DNA of 64,000 bases, from NCBI RefSeq assembly GCF_001279585.1, contig NZ_LGEC01000084.1, positions 25,756 through 89,755 of the forward strand. The letters run 5' to 3'. Positions 49,824-58,719 of this stretch are shown in pieces; the stretch's first letter is position 1; the number at the start of each line of letters is the position of its first letter. The translations under genes were made by a program, and so were the position numbers. Under the pieces are notes generated by a model that was given only the letters and a program-made list of their open reading frames with translations, did not search any database and was not told where the DNA came from. This DNA comes from Nocardiopsis sp. NRRL B-16309. GTDB lineage: Bacteria > Actinomycetota > Actinomycetes > Streptosporangiales > Streptosporangiaceae.

Positions 49824-50701
49824 CCGCCGAACCCCGTCCGTGGCGCCGTCCGGCCGCCGCCCTCGCCCCACTCGCCCGGCCTCCGCGCCGTCCCGAACCC
49901 GCCCCGCCGGGCACCACCGTGCTCGGCGCCGAGGGGATCACCGTGCGCCGGGGCGGCGCCACCCTGCTCGACGGCGTCGACCTCGGCGTCCGGGCTGGTG
50001 AACTCCTGGCCCTGGTCGGCCCGAACGGCGCGGGCAAGTCCACCCTGCTCGCGGCACTGTCCGGCGACGTCTCCGGCGCCCCGGTCCGGGGCGAGTCCGA
50101 CACCGGCACCGTCCAGCTCCTGGACCGCCCGCTCCGCGACTGGACCCCGCCCGAACTCGCCCTGCGCCGAGCCGTCCTGCCCCAGGAGGCGACCGTCAGC
50201 TTCCCGTTCACGGTGGCCGAACTCGTCGCGATGGGCCGCGCGCCGTGGGCCGGACTCGGCGGCCCCGCCGAGGACGACGCCGCCACGGCCGACGCGATGG
50301 CGCGTGCCGGTGTCGCCCACCTGGCCGACCGGCGCTTCCCCACACTGTCCGGCGGCGAGCGCGCGCGGGTGATGTTCGCGCGGGTCCTGGCCCAGCGGAC
50401 GCAGGTCCTGTTGCTGGACGAACCGACCGCCGCGCTCGACATCCGCCACCAGGAAGCCGTCCTTTCCGTCGCGCGTACACTCGCGGACAGCGGTGGGGCG
50501 GTTATCGTGGTCCTGCATGATTTGGGGCTTGCGGCTGCCTACGCCCATCGTGTGGCGATACTGTCCCAGGGGCGGGTGGTCGCGCGCGGCGCGCCGTCCG
50601 ACGTGTTCACCGCGTCGCTGCTCAGCACCGTGTACCGGCACGATGTCGAGGTCGTCCCCCACCCCCGAACCGGGGTCCCGCTGATCGTGCCCCTCCGGTA
50701 A
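49820..50701 (+). CDS. hmuV: Heme ABC transporter ATP-binding protein
   Basis: A 293-residue ATPase: ~35-residue Pro/Arg-rich start, then Walker A GPNGAGKST, Q-loop LPQEATVSFPFTVAELVAMGR (typical of iron/heme importers), signature LSGGERARV, Walker B LLLDEPTAALD and switch His in VLHDLGLAA. It powers heme import with HmuT and HmuU. The GTG start is inside the hmuU stop. It is the last gene of the importer; the sortase gene starts only 38 bases later on the same strand and may share the transcript. Confidence 0.9.
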   Translation: MTAEPRPWRRPAAALAPLARPPRRPEPAPPGTTVLGAEGITVRRGGATLLDGVDLGVRAGELLALVGPNGAGKSTLLAALSGDVSGAPVRGESDTGTVQLLDRPLRDWTPPELALRRAVLPQEATVSFPFTVAELVAMGRAPWAGLGGPAEDDAATADAMARAGVAHLADRRFPTLSGGERARVMFARVLAQRTQVLLLDEPTAALDIRHQEAVLSVARTLADSGGAVIVVLHDLGLAAAYAHRVAILSQGRVVARGAPSDVFTASLLSTVYRHDVEVVPHPRTGVPLIVPLR

Positions 50702-50739
50702 CCGCTGTGAGCACGCTAGGTCGACAGGAGTAGGTCGTA

Positions 50740-51534
50740 TTGGTGTCCGCAACTGATCGGCAGCCGCTGGACGAGGACCGGCCCCGGGGCCGGAGCCGGA
50801 ACCAGGGCGGACGGCGGCGCCGCCCCCGTCAGCGCCGTCCACGCGTCACCCCCGGCGACGTCGTTCGGGGCATCGTCAGGACCATCGGTGAGATCCTGCT
50901 GACCGCGGGCCTCCTCATGCTGTTCTACGCGGCCTACGAGGTGTACGGGTCCCAGTGGGAGACGAACCAGGAGCAGGAGGGGCTGGCCGACGGGCTGGAG
51001 GAGAGCTGGTCGGCCGCGGACGAGGCCGGACCGGACTCGGCCCCGCTGCCGGGCAGCGCCGACAGCCGTCTGTACGTGCCCGGACTCGACCTCGACTGGG
51101 TGGTGGTCAACGGCACCAGCCAGGAGGACATCCAGTTCAGCCCCGGCCACTACACCTGGTTCGACAGCGAACCCGGCCAGCCGGGCAACTACGGCGTGGC
51201 CGCGCACCGCACGCCGGGCCTCTTCTGGGACCTGGACCAGCTGTCGTCGGGCGACGCCATGGTGCTGGAGGACGCGGAGAACTTCTACACCTACGAGGTG
51301 TTCCGCGAGGAGACCGTGCTGCCCAACGACGTGTGGGTGGTCGACCCCGACCCCTTCGACGAGGCCACCGACGAGGAGCCGGAGCGGTCCCTGCTCACCC
51401 TCACCACGTGCGCGCCGAAGCTGAACAACACCCACCGGCTCGTCGTGTGGGCCGAACTCACCGAGACCACGCCCAAGTCCGAGGGGATGCCCGAGTCCAT
51501 CGCGCACATGGCCCCCGACGCCGACCAGGAGTAG
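50740..51534 (+). CDS. Class E sortase
   Basis: A 264-residue transpeptidase that attaches surface proteins to the cell wall. A basic N-terminus (~1-40) and one membrane helix (~48-66) are followed by the beta-barrel. The catalytic triad is His156 (GVAAHRTPG), Cys224 (LTLTTCAPK) and Arg233 (NNTHRLVV). The H-R-T and TLTTC wording places it in class E, the housekeeping type of actinomycetes. The start is a TTG with CAGGAG nine bases upstream; GTG follows as second codon. Its neighbours encode two LPxTG-type proteins, likely clients. Confidence 0.9.
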   Translation: MVSATDRQPLDEDRPRGRSRNQGGRRRRPRQRRPRVTPGDVVRGIVRTIGEILLTAGLLMLFYAAYEVYGSQWETNQEQEGLADGLEESWSAADEAGPDSAPLPGSADSRLYVPGLDLDWVVVNGTSQEDIQFSPGHYTWFDSEPGQPGNYGVAAHRTPGLFWDLDQLSSGDAMVLEDAENFYTYEVFREETVLPNDVWVVDPDPFDEATDEEPERSLLTLTTCAPKLNNTHRLVVWAELTETTPKSEGMPESIAHMAPDADQE

Positions 51535-51547
51535 GGAAGGAACGCGA

Positions 51548-51811
51548 ATGTACGGTCTGATCTGGCGTATCCTGCCCGGCCCGTGGGTGTCCAAGCTGAT
51601 CATGGCGCTGGGCCTGCTGGTGGGCGCCGCCACACTGCTGTGGATGTTCGCCTTCCCGGCGATCTCCCCCCACATGCCCTTCAACGACGGCGCGGTGGAG
51701 GGCGGCGGGCCCGTCCCCGCCGAGGGGGACGCGCCAGTGGAGGAACCCGCCGAGGGGGAGGCCCCGGCGGAGGACGGCCTGGTCGACGACACGGCCGACG
51801 GCCAGGGCTGA
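51548..51811 (+). CDS. Small membrane protein with acidic tail
   Basis: An 87-residue protein with one strong membrane helix (about residues 14-37, SKLIMALGLLVGAATLLWMFAFPAI) and an acidic Pro/Glu/Ala-rich tail with repeats of AEGD/AEGE. The N-terminus MYGLIWRILPGPW is typical of a family found next to class E sortase genes in actinomycetes. It starts 13 bases after the sortase stop with GGAAGGA upstream, so it is co-transcribed. Function unknown; it may assist the sortase. Confidence 0.78.
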   Translation: MYGLIWRILPGPWVSKLIMALGLLVGAATLLWMFAFPAISPHMPFNDGAVEGGGPVPAEGDAPVEEPAEGEAPAEDGLVDDTADGQG

Positions 51812-51860
51812 GAACGGGGACCACCAGGGGGTGGAACCGCCGCGCCTTCCGCGGACGCGG

Positions 51861-51890
51861 CCCCGGGGTGTGCGCGGCACCACCCCGGGG
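51861..51890 (+). terminator. Terminator after the sortase block
   Basis: CCCCGGGGTG at 51861-51870 pairs with CACCCCGGGG at 51881-51890 (10 base pairs, ten-base loop), 50 bases after the small membrane protein gene. Confidence 0.6.
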
Positions 51891-51953
51891 TCACTCTGAT
51901 CGGTCGGTTCCTCCCGCTACCCTCAAGCAGGTGAGTAACGGGGGACGGGACGC

Positions 51954-53675
51954 ATGACGGTAACGCAGACCACGATGGAGGACCGCCTGCGCGGACTCCG
52001 GGCCTGGCAGCGGGAGGCGTTCGAGGAGTACTTCCGCAGGGACCCGCGGGACTTCCTGGCGGTGGCCACGCCCGGAGCGGGCAAGACCACCTTCGCCCTC
52101 ACGCTCGCCAGCGAACTCCTCCAGCAGCACCGGATCCGCGCGATCACCATCGTCTGCCCCACCGAGCACCTCAAGAAGCAGTGGGCCGAGGCCGCCGCGC
52201 GGTTCGGCATCGCCATCGACCCGGACTTCAAGAACGGCCAGGGCGCGCTCGGCCGCCAGTACGTCGGTGTCGCCGTCACCTACGCGCAGGTCGCCGCGCA
52301 CCCGATGCTGCACCGCAACCGCACCGAGGCGCGCAGGACCCTGGTCATCTTCGACGAGGTGCACCACGCCGGCGACGCGCTCTCCTGGGGGGACGCGGCC
52401 CGCGAGGCCTTCGACCCGGCCGCCCGGCGGCTGTCGCTGACCGGCACGCCCTTCCGGTCCGACGTCAACCCCATCCCGTTCGTGGACTACGTCCAGGACA
52501 GCGCCGGGGTCCGCCGCTGCTCGTGGGACTACAGCTACGGGTACGCGCCCGCCCTGGAGGACGGGGTGGTGCGCCCGGTCATCTTCATGGCCTACTCCGG
52601 TGAGATGCGCTGGCGGACACGAGCGGGCGACGAGCTCGCCGCCCGCCTGGGGGAGCCGCTGACCCAGGACGCCCTGTCCCAGGCCTGGCGCGCGGCCCTG
52701 GACCCCAAGGGCGATTGGATCAAGAAGGTCCTGCAGGCCGCCGACCGGCGGCTGACCGAGGTGCGCAAGACCCACCCGGACGCGGGCGGCCTGGTCATCG
52801 CGAGCGACCACGAGAACGCCCGCGCCTACTCGCGGATCCTGCGGCAGATCACCGGCAAGGGCGCCACGGTCGTGCTCTCCGACGACCCCACCGCCTCCCG
52901 CAAGATCAGCCGTTTCGCCGCGAGCGACGACCGCTGGATGGTCGCGGTGCGCATGGTGTCCGAGGGCGTGGACGTGCCCCGGCTCATGGTGGGCGTGTAC
53001 GCCACCTCCACCAGCACCGCCCTGTTCTTCGCCCAGGCCATCGGCCGCTTCGTGCGGGTGCGCCAGCGCGGCGAGGTCGCGTCGGTGTTCCTGCCCTCGG
53101 TGCCCACGCTGCTGGAGTACGCGGGCGAGATGGAGCGCGAGCGCGACCACGTCCTGGACCGGACCCCCACCGACGACGAGTACCCGGAGGAGGACCTCCT
53201 CAAGGAGGCCAACAAGAAGCGCGACACCCCCGACGCGGGGGAGGAGCTGCCGTTCGAGACGATGGAGTCGGCGGCGGAGTTCGACCGGGCGCTCTACGAC
53301 GGCCTGGAGTACGGCGGGTCGCCGGGCTCCTCCGAGGAGGAGGACTTCCTGGGGCTGCCGGGGCTGCTCGACCCCCAGCAGGTCTCGCAGCTGCTGCGCA
53401 AGCGCAAGGCCGACATCCAGGCCAACCAGCGCAAGTCCAAGGCCAAGGCCGAGCCCGAGCAGGACGAGGGGCCCACGCACGAGGTCGTCGCCGAACTGCG
53501 CCGCGAGCTGAGCGGGCTCGTGGGCGCCTGGCACCACCGCACGGGCAAGCCGCACGGGGTCATCCACAACGAACTGCGCCGCGCGTGCGGGGGACCGCCG
53601 GTGGCCCAGGCGTCCCCACCGCAGATCCGTGAGCGCATCGCCAAGATCCGCACCTGGGCGGTCGGCCGCAAATAG
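51954..53675 (+). CDS. DEAD/DEAH-box helicase family protein
   Basis: A 573-residue SF2 helicase-like ATPase. Motif I is ATPGAGKTT (~residue 38), motif II FDEVHHAG (DEVH type), motif III LSLTGTPFR and motif VI QAIGRFVRVR. The arrangement (LRAWQREAFEEYF at the very start as Q-like motif) is that of the UvrB/RecG-distant XPB-like group. After ~430 comes an acidic Glu-rich segment, then a Lys-rich helix and a C-terminal helical domain (VVAELRRELSGLVGAWHHRTGKPHGVIHNELRRACGG, in pieces) that resembles a DNA-binding add-on. Conserved in actinobacteria, role unproven; no nuclease domain is seen. Confidence 0.87.
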   Translation: MTVTQTTMEDRLRGLRAWQREAFEEYFRRDPRDFLAVATPGAGKTTFALTLASELLQQHRIRAITIVCPTEHLKKQWAEAAARFGIAIDPDFKNGQGALGRQYVGVAVTYAQVAAHPMLHRNRTEARRTLVIFDEVHHAGDALSWGDAAREAFDPAARRLSLTGTPFRSDVNPIPFVDYVQDSAGVRRCSWDYSYGYAPALEDGVVRPVIFMAYSGEMRWRTRAGDELAARLGEPLTQDALSQAWRAALDPKGDWIKKVLQAADRRLTEVRKTHPDAGGLVIASDHENARAYSRILRQITGKGATVVLSDDPTASRKISRFAASDDRWMVAVRMVSEGVDVPRLMVGVYATSTSTALFFAQAIGRFVRVRQRGEVASVFLPSVPTLLEYAGEMERERDHVLDRTPTDDEYPEEDLLKEANKKRDTPDAGEELPFETMESAAEFDRALYDGLEYGGSPGSSEEEDFLGLPGLLDPQQVSQLLRKRKADIQANQRKSKAKAEPEQDEGPTHEVVAELRRELSGLVGAWHHRTGKPHGVIHNELRRACGGPPVAQASPPQIRERIAKIRTWAVGRK

Positions 53676-53752
53676 CGTTATTCCGGCAAATACTTCGCAA
53701 GCTCGCGCACGGCCCGTCAGAACTTCGTCACCGCGTCGTTACTGTCCGTCAG

Positions 53753-54781
53753 ATGATGGGACGACGTCTTCGCGCGAACACCGCGCTCTGGTCAGGACTC
53801 GTGATGTGCGGCGCCGCGCTGACGGGGCTCGTGGCGACCAGCCTGCCGGACACCACCCCGACGGCGACGGGTGCCGCGGCCTCCGCGCGCCAGGACGGGG
53901 ATGAGCCGTGCCCGCCGGGCCTGGAGGCCCGCCTGAGCGACCCGGGCCTGCCGGGACTCGTCCCCGAGGGAGGGGAACTGACCCCCGTCCAGGCGGCGGA
54001 GTACGAGAAGAAGCTCCGCGAGGCCCTCGAACCCCTGCGCGCGCAGGACATCGCCCCGCCGAGGGAGGTGCCCGTGGTGGTGCACGTGATCCACGGCGAG
54101 GACGGGGAGGGCCGGGTCTCGGGCGAGCGCGTGCGCGAACAGATCGAGACCCTCAACTCCGCCTACGGCGGCCGCTTCTCCACCGGCCCCCAGTCCACCG
54201 ACACCGGCTTCCGCTTCACACTCAGCGACATCACCCGCACCGCCGACGACGTCTGGTTCTCCCGGTTCAACGACCACAGGCGCACCATCCGCTCACAGCT
54301 GCACCAGGGTGGGCCCGAGACGCTGAACATCTACACCGCCGACCTGGGGCCGGGGCTCCTCGGGTTCTCCAGCTTCCCGCAGGACTACGCGGACGACCCC
54401 GAGCAGGACGGGGTGGTGGTCGCCCACGACACCCTGCCGGGCGGCGACCGCGCGCGCTTCGACCTGGGCCACACTGCCACCCACGAGGTCGGCCACTGGC
54501 TGGGCCTGTTCCACACCTTCCAGAACGGCTGCGACACCCCGGGCGACTACGTGTCCGACACCCCCTACGAGCGGGAGCCGGCCACCGGCTGCCCGGAGGG
54601 ACGCGACACCTGCCGGATTCGGAGGGGGCTCGACCCCGTCGACAACTTCATGAACTACAGCGACGACGCCTGCATGACGACCTTCACCTCGGGCCAGGCG
54701 GAGCGGATGGCCCAGCACTGGGCGGCCTTCCGCGACGGCGGCCCGCGCGCGCTCACAAGGACAGGAGCCGCCGCAGAATGA
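53753..54781 (+). CDS. Secreted M43 (pappalysin-type) zinc metalloprotease
   Basis: A 342-residue exported protease. The signal segment is around residues 8-33 (ALWSGLVMCGAALTGLVATS). The M43 domain has the extended zinc motif HEVGHWLGLFH (three zinc ligands plus catalytic Glu) and the downstream Met-turn in NFMNYSDDACM. Several cysteines (NGCDT, TGCPEGRDTCR, DACM) match the disulfides of this family. Such enzymes act outside the cell on proteins. The gene stands alone between the helicase and trpS. Confidence 0.9.
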   Translation: MMGRRLRANTALWSGLVMCGAALTGLVATSLPDTTPTATGAAASARQDGDEPCPPGLEARLSDPGLPGLVPEGGELTPVQAAEYEKKLREALEPLRAQDIAPPREVPVVVHVIHGEDGEGRVSGERVREQIETLNSAYGGRFSTGPQSTDTGFRFTLSDITRTADDVWFSRFNDHRRTIRSQLHQGGPETLNIYTADLGPGLLGFSSFPQDYADDPEQDGVVVAHDTLPGGDRARFDLGHTATHEVGHWLGLFHTFQNGCDTPGDYVSDTPYEREPATGCPEGRDTCRIRRGLDPVDNFMNYSDDACMTTFTSGQAERMAQHWAAFRDGGPRALTRTGAAAE

Positions 54782-54907
54782 CGTCGATCCGCCCCATGGC
54801 TGGCCGTGCCGGTCCCCGACCGGCACCCGGACCTGATCGCCGGCCGGCTCGCCGTCCCCACCGGCCGCGCACGCGGACGGGGGCGGCGGCGCCGCTAGGC
54901 TAGGGGC

Positions 54908-55915
54908 ATGGCAGCGAACATCTACCTGACCGGGATCAAGCCCACCGGTGACTTCCACCTGGGCAACTACATCGGCGCGATCAAGCCCGCCCTGGCGGCC
55001 GCGCGCGAGTACGACACGTACTACTTCATCGCGGACTACCACGCGCTCAACACCATCAAGGACGCCGACGAGCTCCGCCACAGCATCCGGTCAGGCGCTG
55101 CCACCTGGCTCGCGTGCGGGCTCGATCCGGAGCAGACCGTCATCTACCGGCAGTCCAGCGTCCCGGAGACCTTCGAGCTCACCACCATCCTGAGCGCCCT
55201 GACCCCCAAGGGCCTCATGAACCGCGCGCACGCCTACAAGGCCGCCCGCGACCGCAACAACGAGGCCGGGATCACCGACCTCGACGCCGGGATCAACATG
55301 GGGCTGTACAACTACCCCATCCTCATGGCCGCCGACATCCTCATCATGGAGGCCACCCGCGTCCCGGTCGGCCGCGACCAGTCGCAGCACATCGAGTACA
55401 CCGCCGACATCGCCGGGTACTTCAACCACCGCTTCGGCGCGTCCTACAGCTTCCCGCCGCCCAAGGGCGTCATCGACGACAGCGACGCCAGCATCCTGCC
55501 GGGTGTGGACGGCCGCAAGATGAGCAAGTCCTACGACAACCACATCCCGCTGTTCCTGCCGGAGAACAAGCTCAAGAAGGCCATCCGGCGCATCCCCACC
55601 GACTCCACGCCGGTGGAGGACCCCAAGGACCCCGACACGTCGGTGCCCTTCCAGCTCCTCGCCCACTTCGCCGACGAGGACAAGGTCGCCGACGTGCGCA
55701 AGCGCCTGGAGGCCGGCGGCATGGGCTGGGGCGACCTCAAGAACGAGCTCTTCGAGGCCGTCAACGCCGAACTCGCGCCCAAGCGCGCCCGCTACGAGGA
55801 ACTGATGGCCGACCCCGCGCGGATCGACGCGATCCTGGACGCCGGATCGGCCCGCGCCCGTGAGCGCGCCCGCACCGTCATCGACCGCGTGCGCGCGGCC
55901 ATCGGCGTCGGCTGA
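54908..55915 (+). CDS. trpS: Tryptophanyl-tRNA synthetase
   Basis: A class I aminoacyl-tRNA synthetase of 335 residues that charges tRNA-Trp. The HIGH-like motif is HLGN at residues 17-20 and the KMSKS motif is at 204-208 (RKMSKSYDN). Further family phrases are TGIKPTGDFHLGNYIGA, the ADYHALNT motif and PVGRDQSQHIEYT. Actinomycetes often carry two TrpRS types, one resistant to indolmycin; which type this is cannot be settled by eye. TAGGGGC precedes the ATG. Monocistronic. Confidence 0.95.
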   Translation: MAANIYLTGIKPTGDFHLGNYIGAIKPALAAAREYDTYYFIADYHALNTIKDADELRHSIRSGAATWLACGLDPEQTVIYRQSSVPETFELTTILSALTPKGLMNRAHAYKAARDRNNEAGITDLDAGINMGLYNYPILMAADILIMEATRVPVGRDQSQHIEYTADIAGYFNHRFGASYSFPPPKGVIDDSDASILPGVDGRKMSKSYDNHIPLFLPENKLKKAIRRIPTDSTPVEDPKDPDTSVPFQLLAHFADEDKVADVRKRLEAGGMGWGDLKNELFEAVNAELAPKRARYEELMADPARIDAILDAGSARARERARTVIDRVRAAIGVG

Positions 55916-56067
55916 CCCGGCCGCACGGCCGCTCGGACGAGCGGTCACACCCGTCCGCCGCCGGCCACGGCCGGTGGCCGGTGCGGCAGCGGGTGGACCC
56001 CCGTCCGCGGATCGGTCTCCGGCGGTGAGCGGGCCCCGGTCGGCGGATGGGACCCGGCCGTCGCTCC

Positions 56068-56640
56068 TCAGGCGACCACCGGCTCGCCCCGCAGTTCCAC
56101 TCCCGCGTCGCGGAGCTGCCCCAGCGCCGACTCCACGGTCGCGGCGCCCACACCCGCGGTCAGCCCCAGCAGCACACGCGTCCGGAACCCCTCGGCGGCC
56201 GCGTCCAGCGCCGTGGCGCGCACGCAGTGGTCGGTGGCGATGCCCACCACGTCCACCTCGTCCACGTCGCGTTCGCGCAGCCAGTCCGCCAGGGCCGTGC
56301 CGTCGTCGGCGGTGCCCTCGAAGCCGCTGTAGCCGTCGGAGTACTGGCCCTTGCTGAACACCGCGTCGGCGAGCGAGGCGTCGAAGCCCGGATGGAACTC
56401 CGCGCCCACGGTCCCCGCCTGGCAGTGCACGGGCCAGCTCGTGACGTAGTCGGGCTCCGTGGAGAAGTGCGCCCCCGGGTCGATGTGGTAGTCCCGGGTG
56501 GCCACCACCGCCCCGTAGTCCTGGGCGTTGTTCCGCGCGTGGTCGGTCACGGCGGCGGCGGTGGCTGCACCGCCGGACACGGCCAGGCTCCCGCCCTCAC
56601 AGAAGTCGTTCTGTACGTCCACCACGATGAGTGCTCGCAT
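56068..56640 (-). CDS. pncA: Nicotinamidase
   Basis: A 190-residue isochorismatase-fold enzyme that hydrolyses nicotinamide to nicotinic acid in NAD salvage (and would activate pyrazinamide). Catalytic triad Asp8 (VVDVQNDF), Lys97 (FSKGQYSDGYSGF) and Cys139 (GIATDHCVRATALDA); metal ligands Asp50 and His52 (TRDYHIDPG). Length is typical. Its partner enzyme PncB is encoded 0.6 kb away on the same strand, with one rightward gene between them, so both steps of nicotinamide salvage are clustered. Confidence 0.94.
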   Translation of the reverse strand: MRALIVVDVQNDFCEGGSLAVSGGAATAAAVTDHARNNAQDYGAVVATRDYHIDPGAHFSTEPDYVTSWPVHCQAGTVGAEFHPGFDASLADAVFSKGQYSDGYSGFEGTADDGTALADWLRERDVDEVDVVGIATDHCVRATALDAAAEGFRTRVLLGLTAGVGAATVESALGQLRDAGVELRGEPVVA

Positions 56641-56786
56641 CTGCGCATCACTTCCCTTCACTGTCCAGTCTGCCCCCTGTGCGGGCGTGGCGGCTCCGGC
56701 CCGGTGTGATGATCGGAGAGCACGGGACACACCGGGCCCGGGTCCGCCGCCGGGCGCCCGAGCGGTCCCGGCAGGGGAGGGGAGAG

Positions 56787-57221
56787 ATGAGCTCCATGCC
56801 GACGCCGCCCCCTGAGGGGGAGTACACGCTGCGACGCCAGCGGAACGGGTCGGGATACTTCGGCCACGTGCGCGTCGAGCTGCGGCCGGGCGGGACGGCC
56901 GGCCCTCCCTCGGTCGCCTGGGCGGTGCCAGCCGAGGACCGGGCGTCGATCGGACCGCGGGAGGACGCCGAGTTCGTCGCGGCCGCGATCACCGGCGCCC
57001 GGGACGGCGTCCGGCTGGCGCGGGCCCTGGGCGCGACCGTGGACGGCTGGGCGGTGGACATCGTGCGGGCCCGGCTCAGCCTGACCGACATCGAGGAGAG
57101 CGCCGTGCGCACCGCCGCGGCGATGGCGGTGGGCGCGGCCTTCGGCGTGCGACACCGGCTGCACGTGCGCTTCGAGTCCGGATGGTACGTGGCGCGCGAC
57201 CCCGTGAACCGCGCCCCGTGA
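56787..57221 (+). CDS. Free-standing protein resembling EF-G domain IV
   Basis: A 144-residue protein without an obvious family label. Its order of motifs follows domain IV of elongation factor G: RNGSGYFGHVRVEL resembles the glycine loop GGRGQYGHVxIxxxP; then VAAAITGARDGVRLARALGATVDGWAVDIVRARLSL resembles the helix and strand before the DSSE segment; and TDIEESAVRTAAAMAVGAAFG matches the following helix. There is no GTPase domain, and length equals one domain. GGGGAGGGGA precedes ATG 56787. It could bind the ribosomal A site or be a remnant; function unknown. It lies between the two leftward NAD-salvage genes. Confidence 0.65.
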   Translation: MSSMPTPPPEGEYTLRRQRNGSGYFGHVRVELRPGGTAGPPSVAWAVPAEDRASIGPREDAEFVAAAITGARDGVRLARALGATVDGWAVDIVRARLSLTDIEESAVRTAAAMAVGAAFGVRHRLHVRFESGWYVARDPVNRAP

Positions 57222-57270
57222 CGTTCCTGACACGGGTGCCCGGCCGGAGCAGCGGCGAAGCGGCGGGGCC

Positions 57271-58572
57271 TCAGCGGAAGACGGTCGGCAGGGCGGCCTC
57301 GCCGCGCGACATCCGCAGCGCCTCCTCCGGCAGCTCCGCCAGGGCCGCCCGGTGCCGCTCCCGGGCGTCGGCGGCGGTCTCGCGGCCCACGACCTCCCCG
57401 TCGGCCACCAACGGGCGCAGCATCGGACGCAGGCCCGTCTCCGCGGGCGGCACGTGGGGGAAGACCTCCTCGGACACGGCCGTGCCCCGATCGTCGAGCC
57501 GGCGCGCCCCCCACTTGCGGCCGCCCCGGCTGGGCTTGCCGACCGAGCGCTTGGCCACCGGCGCCAGCGCCGTGTTTGGCTCCAGGGAACGGGCCCGCGC
57601 CACCAGCTTGTACACCAGCGACACCGTCGGCGCCCCGGAGCCGGTCACCAGCGAGGTCCCCACGCCGTACCCGTTCACCGGAGCCACGGCCAGCGCCTGT
57701 ACCGAGTGCTCGTCCAGGTCGCCGGTCACCAGGATCCGGGTGTTCACCGCGCCCAGGCCGTCCAGCTCCTTGCGCACCCGCGCGGCGGTCGCGGCCAGGT
57801 CGCCGGAGTCGAGCCGGACCGCGCCCAGGTCCGGACCGGCCGTCTCCACGGCGGTGCGCACGGCGCGCTCGACGTCGAAGGTGTCGACCAACAGGGTCGT
57901 CCCCGCGCCCATGGACTCCACCTGCGTCCGGAAGGCGTGCCGCTCGCTGTCGTGCAGCAGGGTGAAGGAGTGCGCGGCCGTACCGCCCGTGGGCACGCCG
58001 TAGGTGCGCCCGGCCTCCAGGTTGGAGGAGGTCGCGAACCCGGCGATGTAGGCGGCCCGGGCGGACGCCACGGCCGACTCCTCGTGCGTGCGGCGCGATC
58101 CCATCTCGATCAGCGGCCGGTCGCCGGCGGCCACCACCATGCGCGAGGCGGCCGAGGCGATCGCGCTGTCGTGGTTGTACACCGACAGCGCGAGCGTCTC
58201 CAGGAGCACGGCCTCGGCGAAGGAGCCCTCCACCACCAGGATCGGGGAGCCCGGGAAGTAGGTCTCCCCCTCGCCGTAGCCCCACACGTTGCCGCTGAAC
58301 CGGTACTGTGACAGCCACTCCAGCGTCGGGTCGTCCACGACTCCGTGGTCGGAGAGGAAGTCCAGCTCGGCGGTACCGAACCGGAAGCGCTCCAGCAGCT
58401 CCAGGAACCGCCCGGTCCCGGCCACGACGCCGTACCGGCGCCCCTCGGGGAGTCGCCGGGCGAACATCTCGAAGACGGACCTGCGGCTCGCGGCGCCGCT
58501 GTGCAGGGCGCCCTGGAGCATGGTGAGTTCGTAGTGGTCGGTGAGCAGCGCGCTGCTGCTGTCCTCGCTCAT
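57271..58572 (-). CDS. pncB: Nicotinate phosphoribosyltransferase
   Basis: A 433-residue enzyme of NAD salvage that joins nicotinic acid to phosphoribosyl pyrophosphate with ATP. Features are LLTDHYELTMLQGAL at the start, FEMFARRLPEGRRYGVVAGTGRFL, the autophosphorylated-histidine region GTAAHSFTLLH, and the active-site stretch VRLDSGDL followed by ILVTGDLDE. Start ATG 58572 gives the canonical N-terminus; the frame is open upstream without similarity. It is divergent from the mec gene across ~147 bases. With PncA it recycles nicotinamide. Confidence 0.94.
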   Translation of the reverse strand: MSEDSSSALLTDHYELTMLQGALHSGAASRRSVFEMFARRLPEGRRYGVVAGTGRFLELLERFRFGTAELDFLSDHGVVDDPTLEWLSQYRFSGNVWGYGEGETYFPGSPILVVEGSFAEAVLLETLALSVYNHDSAIASAASRMVVAAGDRPLIEMGSRRTHEESAVASARAAYIAGFATSSNLEAGRTYGVPTGGTAAHSFTLLHDSERHAFRTQVESMGAGTTLLVDTFDVERAVRTAVETAGPDLGAVRLDSGDLAATAARVRKELDGLGAVNTRILVTGDLDEHSVQALAVAPVNGYGVGTSLVTGSGAPTVSLVYKLVARARSLEPNTALAPVAKRSVGKPSRGGRKWGARRLDDRGTAVSEEVFPHVPPAETGLRPMLRPLVADGEVVGRETAADARERHRAALAELPEEALRMSRGEAALPTVFR

Positions 58573-58719
58573 GCCGACGAGCCTAGTGCGGCGCCGCCCG
58601 GGCGCGGGCGTGGCGAACGCCACGCAGCCGCGGACCGGCGCCGGAGACCCCGCGGAGTGGGAGCGAATCAACAATACCCATTTGGTTGGTAGGGATCTCT
58701 TCTTGGGTACCCTGGGGGC

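Noticed and set aside
51954..53675. Helicase as part of an anti-phage defence island
   Set aside because: No nuclease, methyltransferase or other defence partner is adjacent, and the gene looks like a conserved actinobacterial chromosomal helicase.
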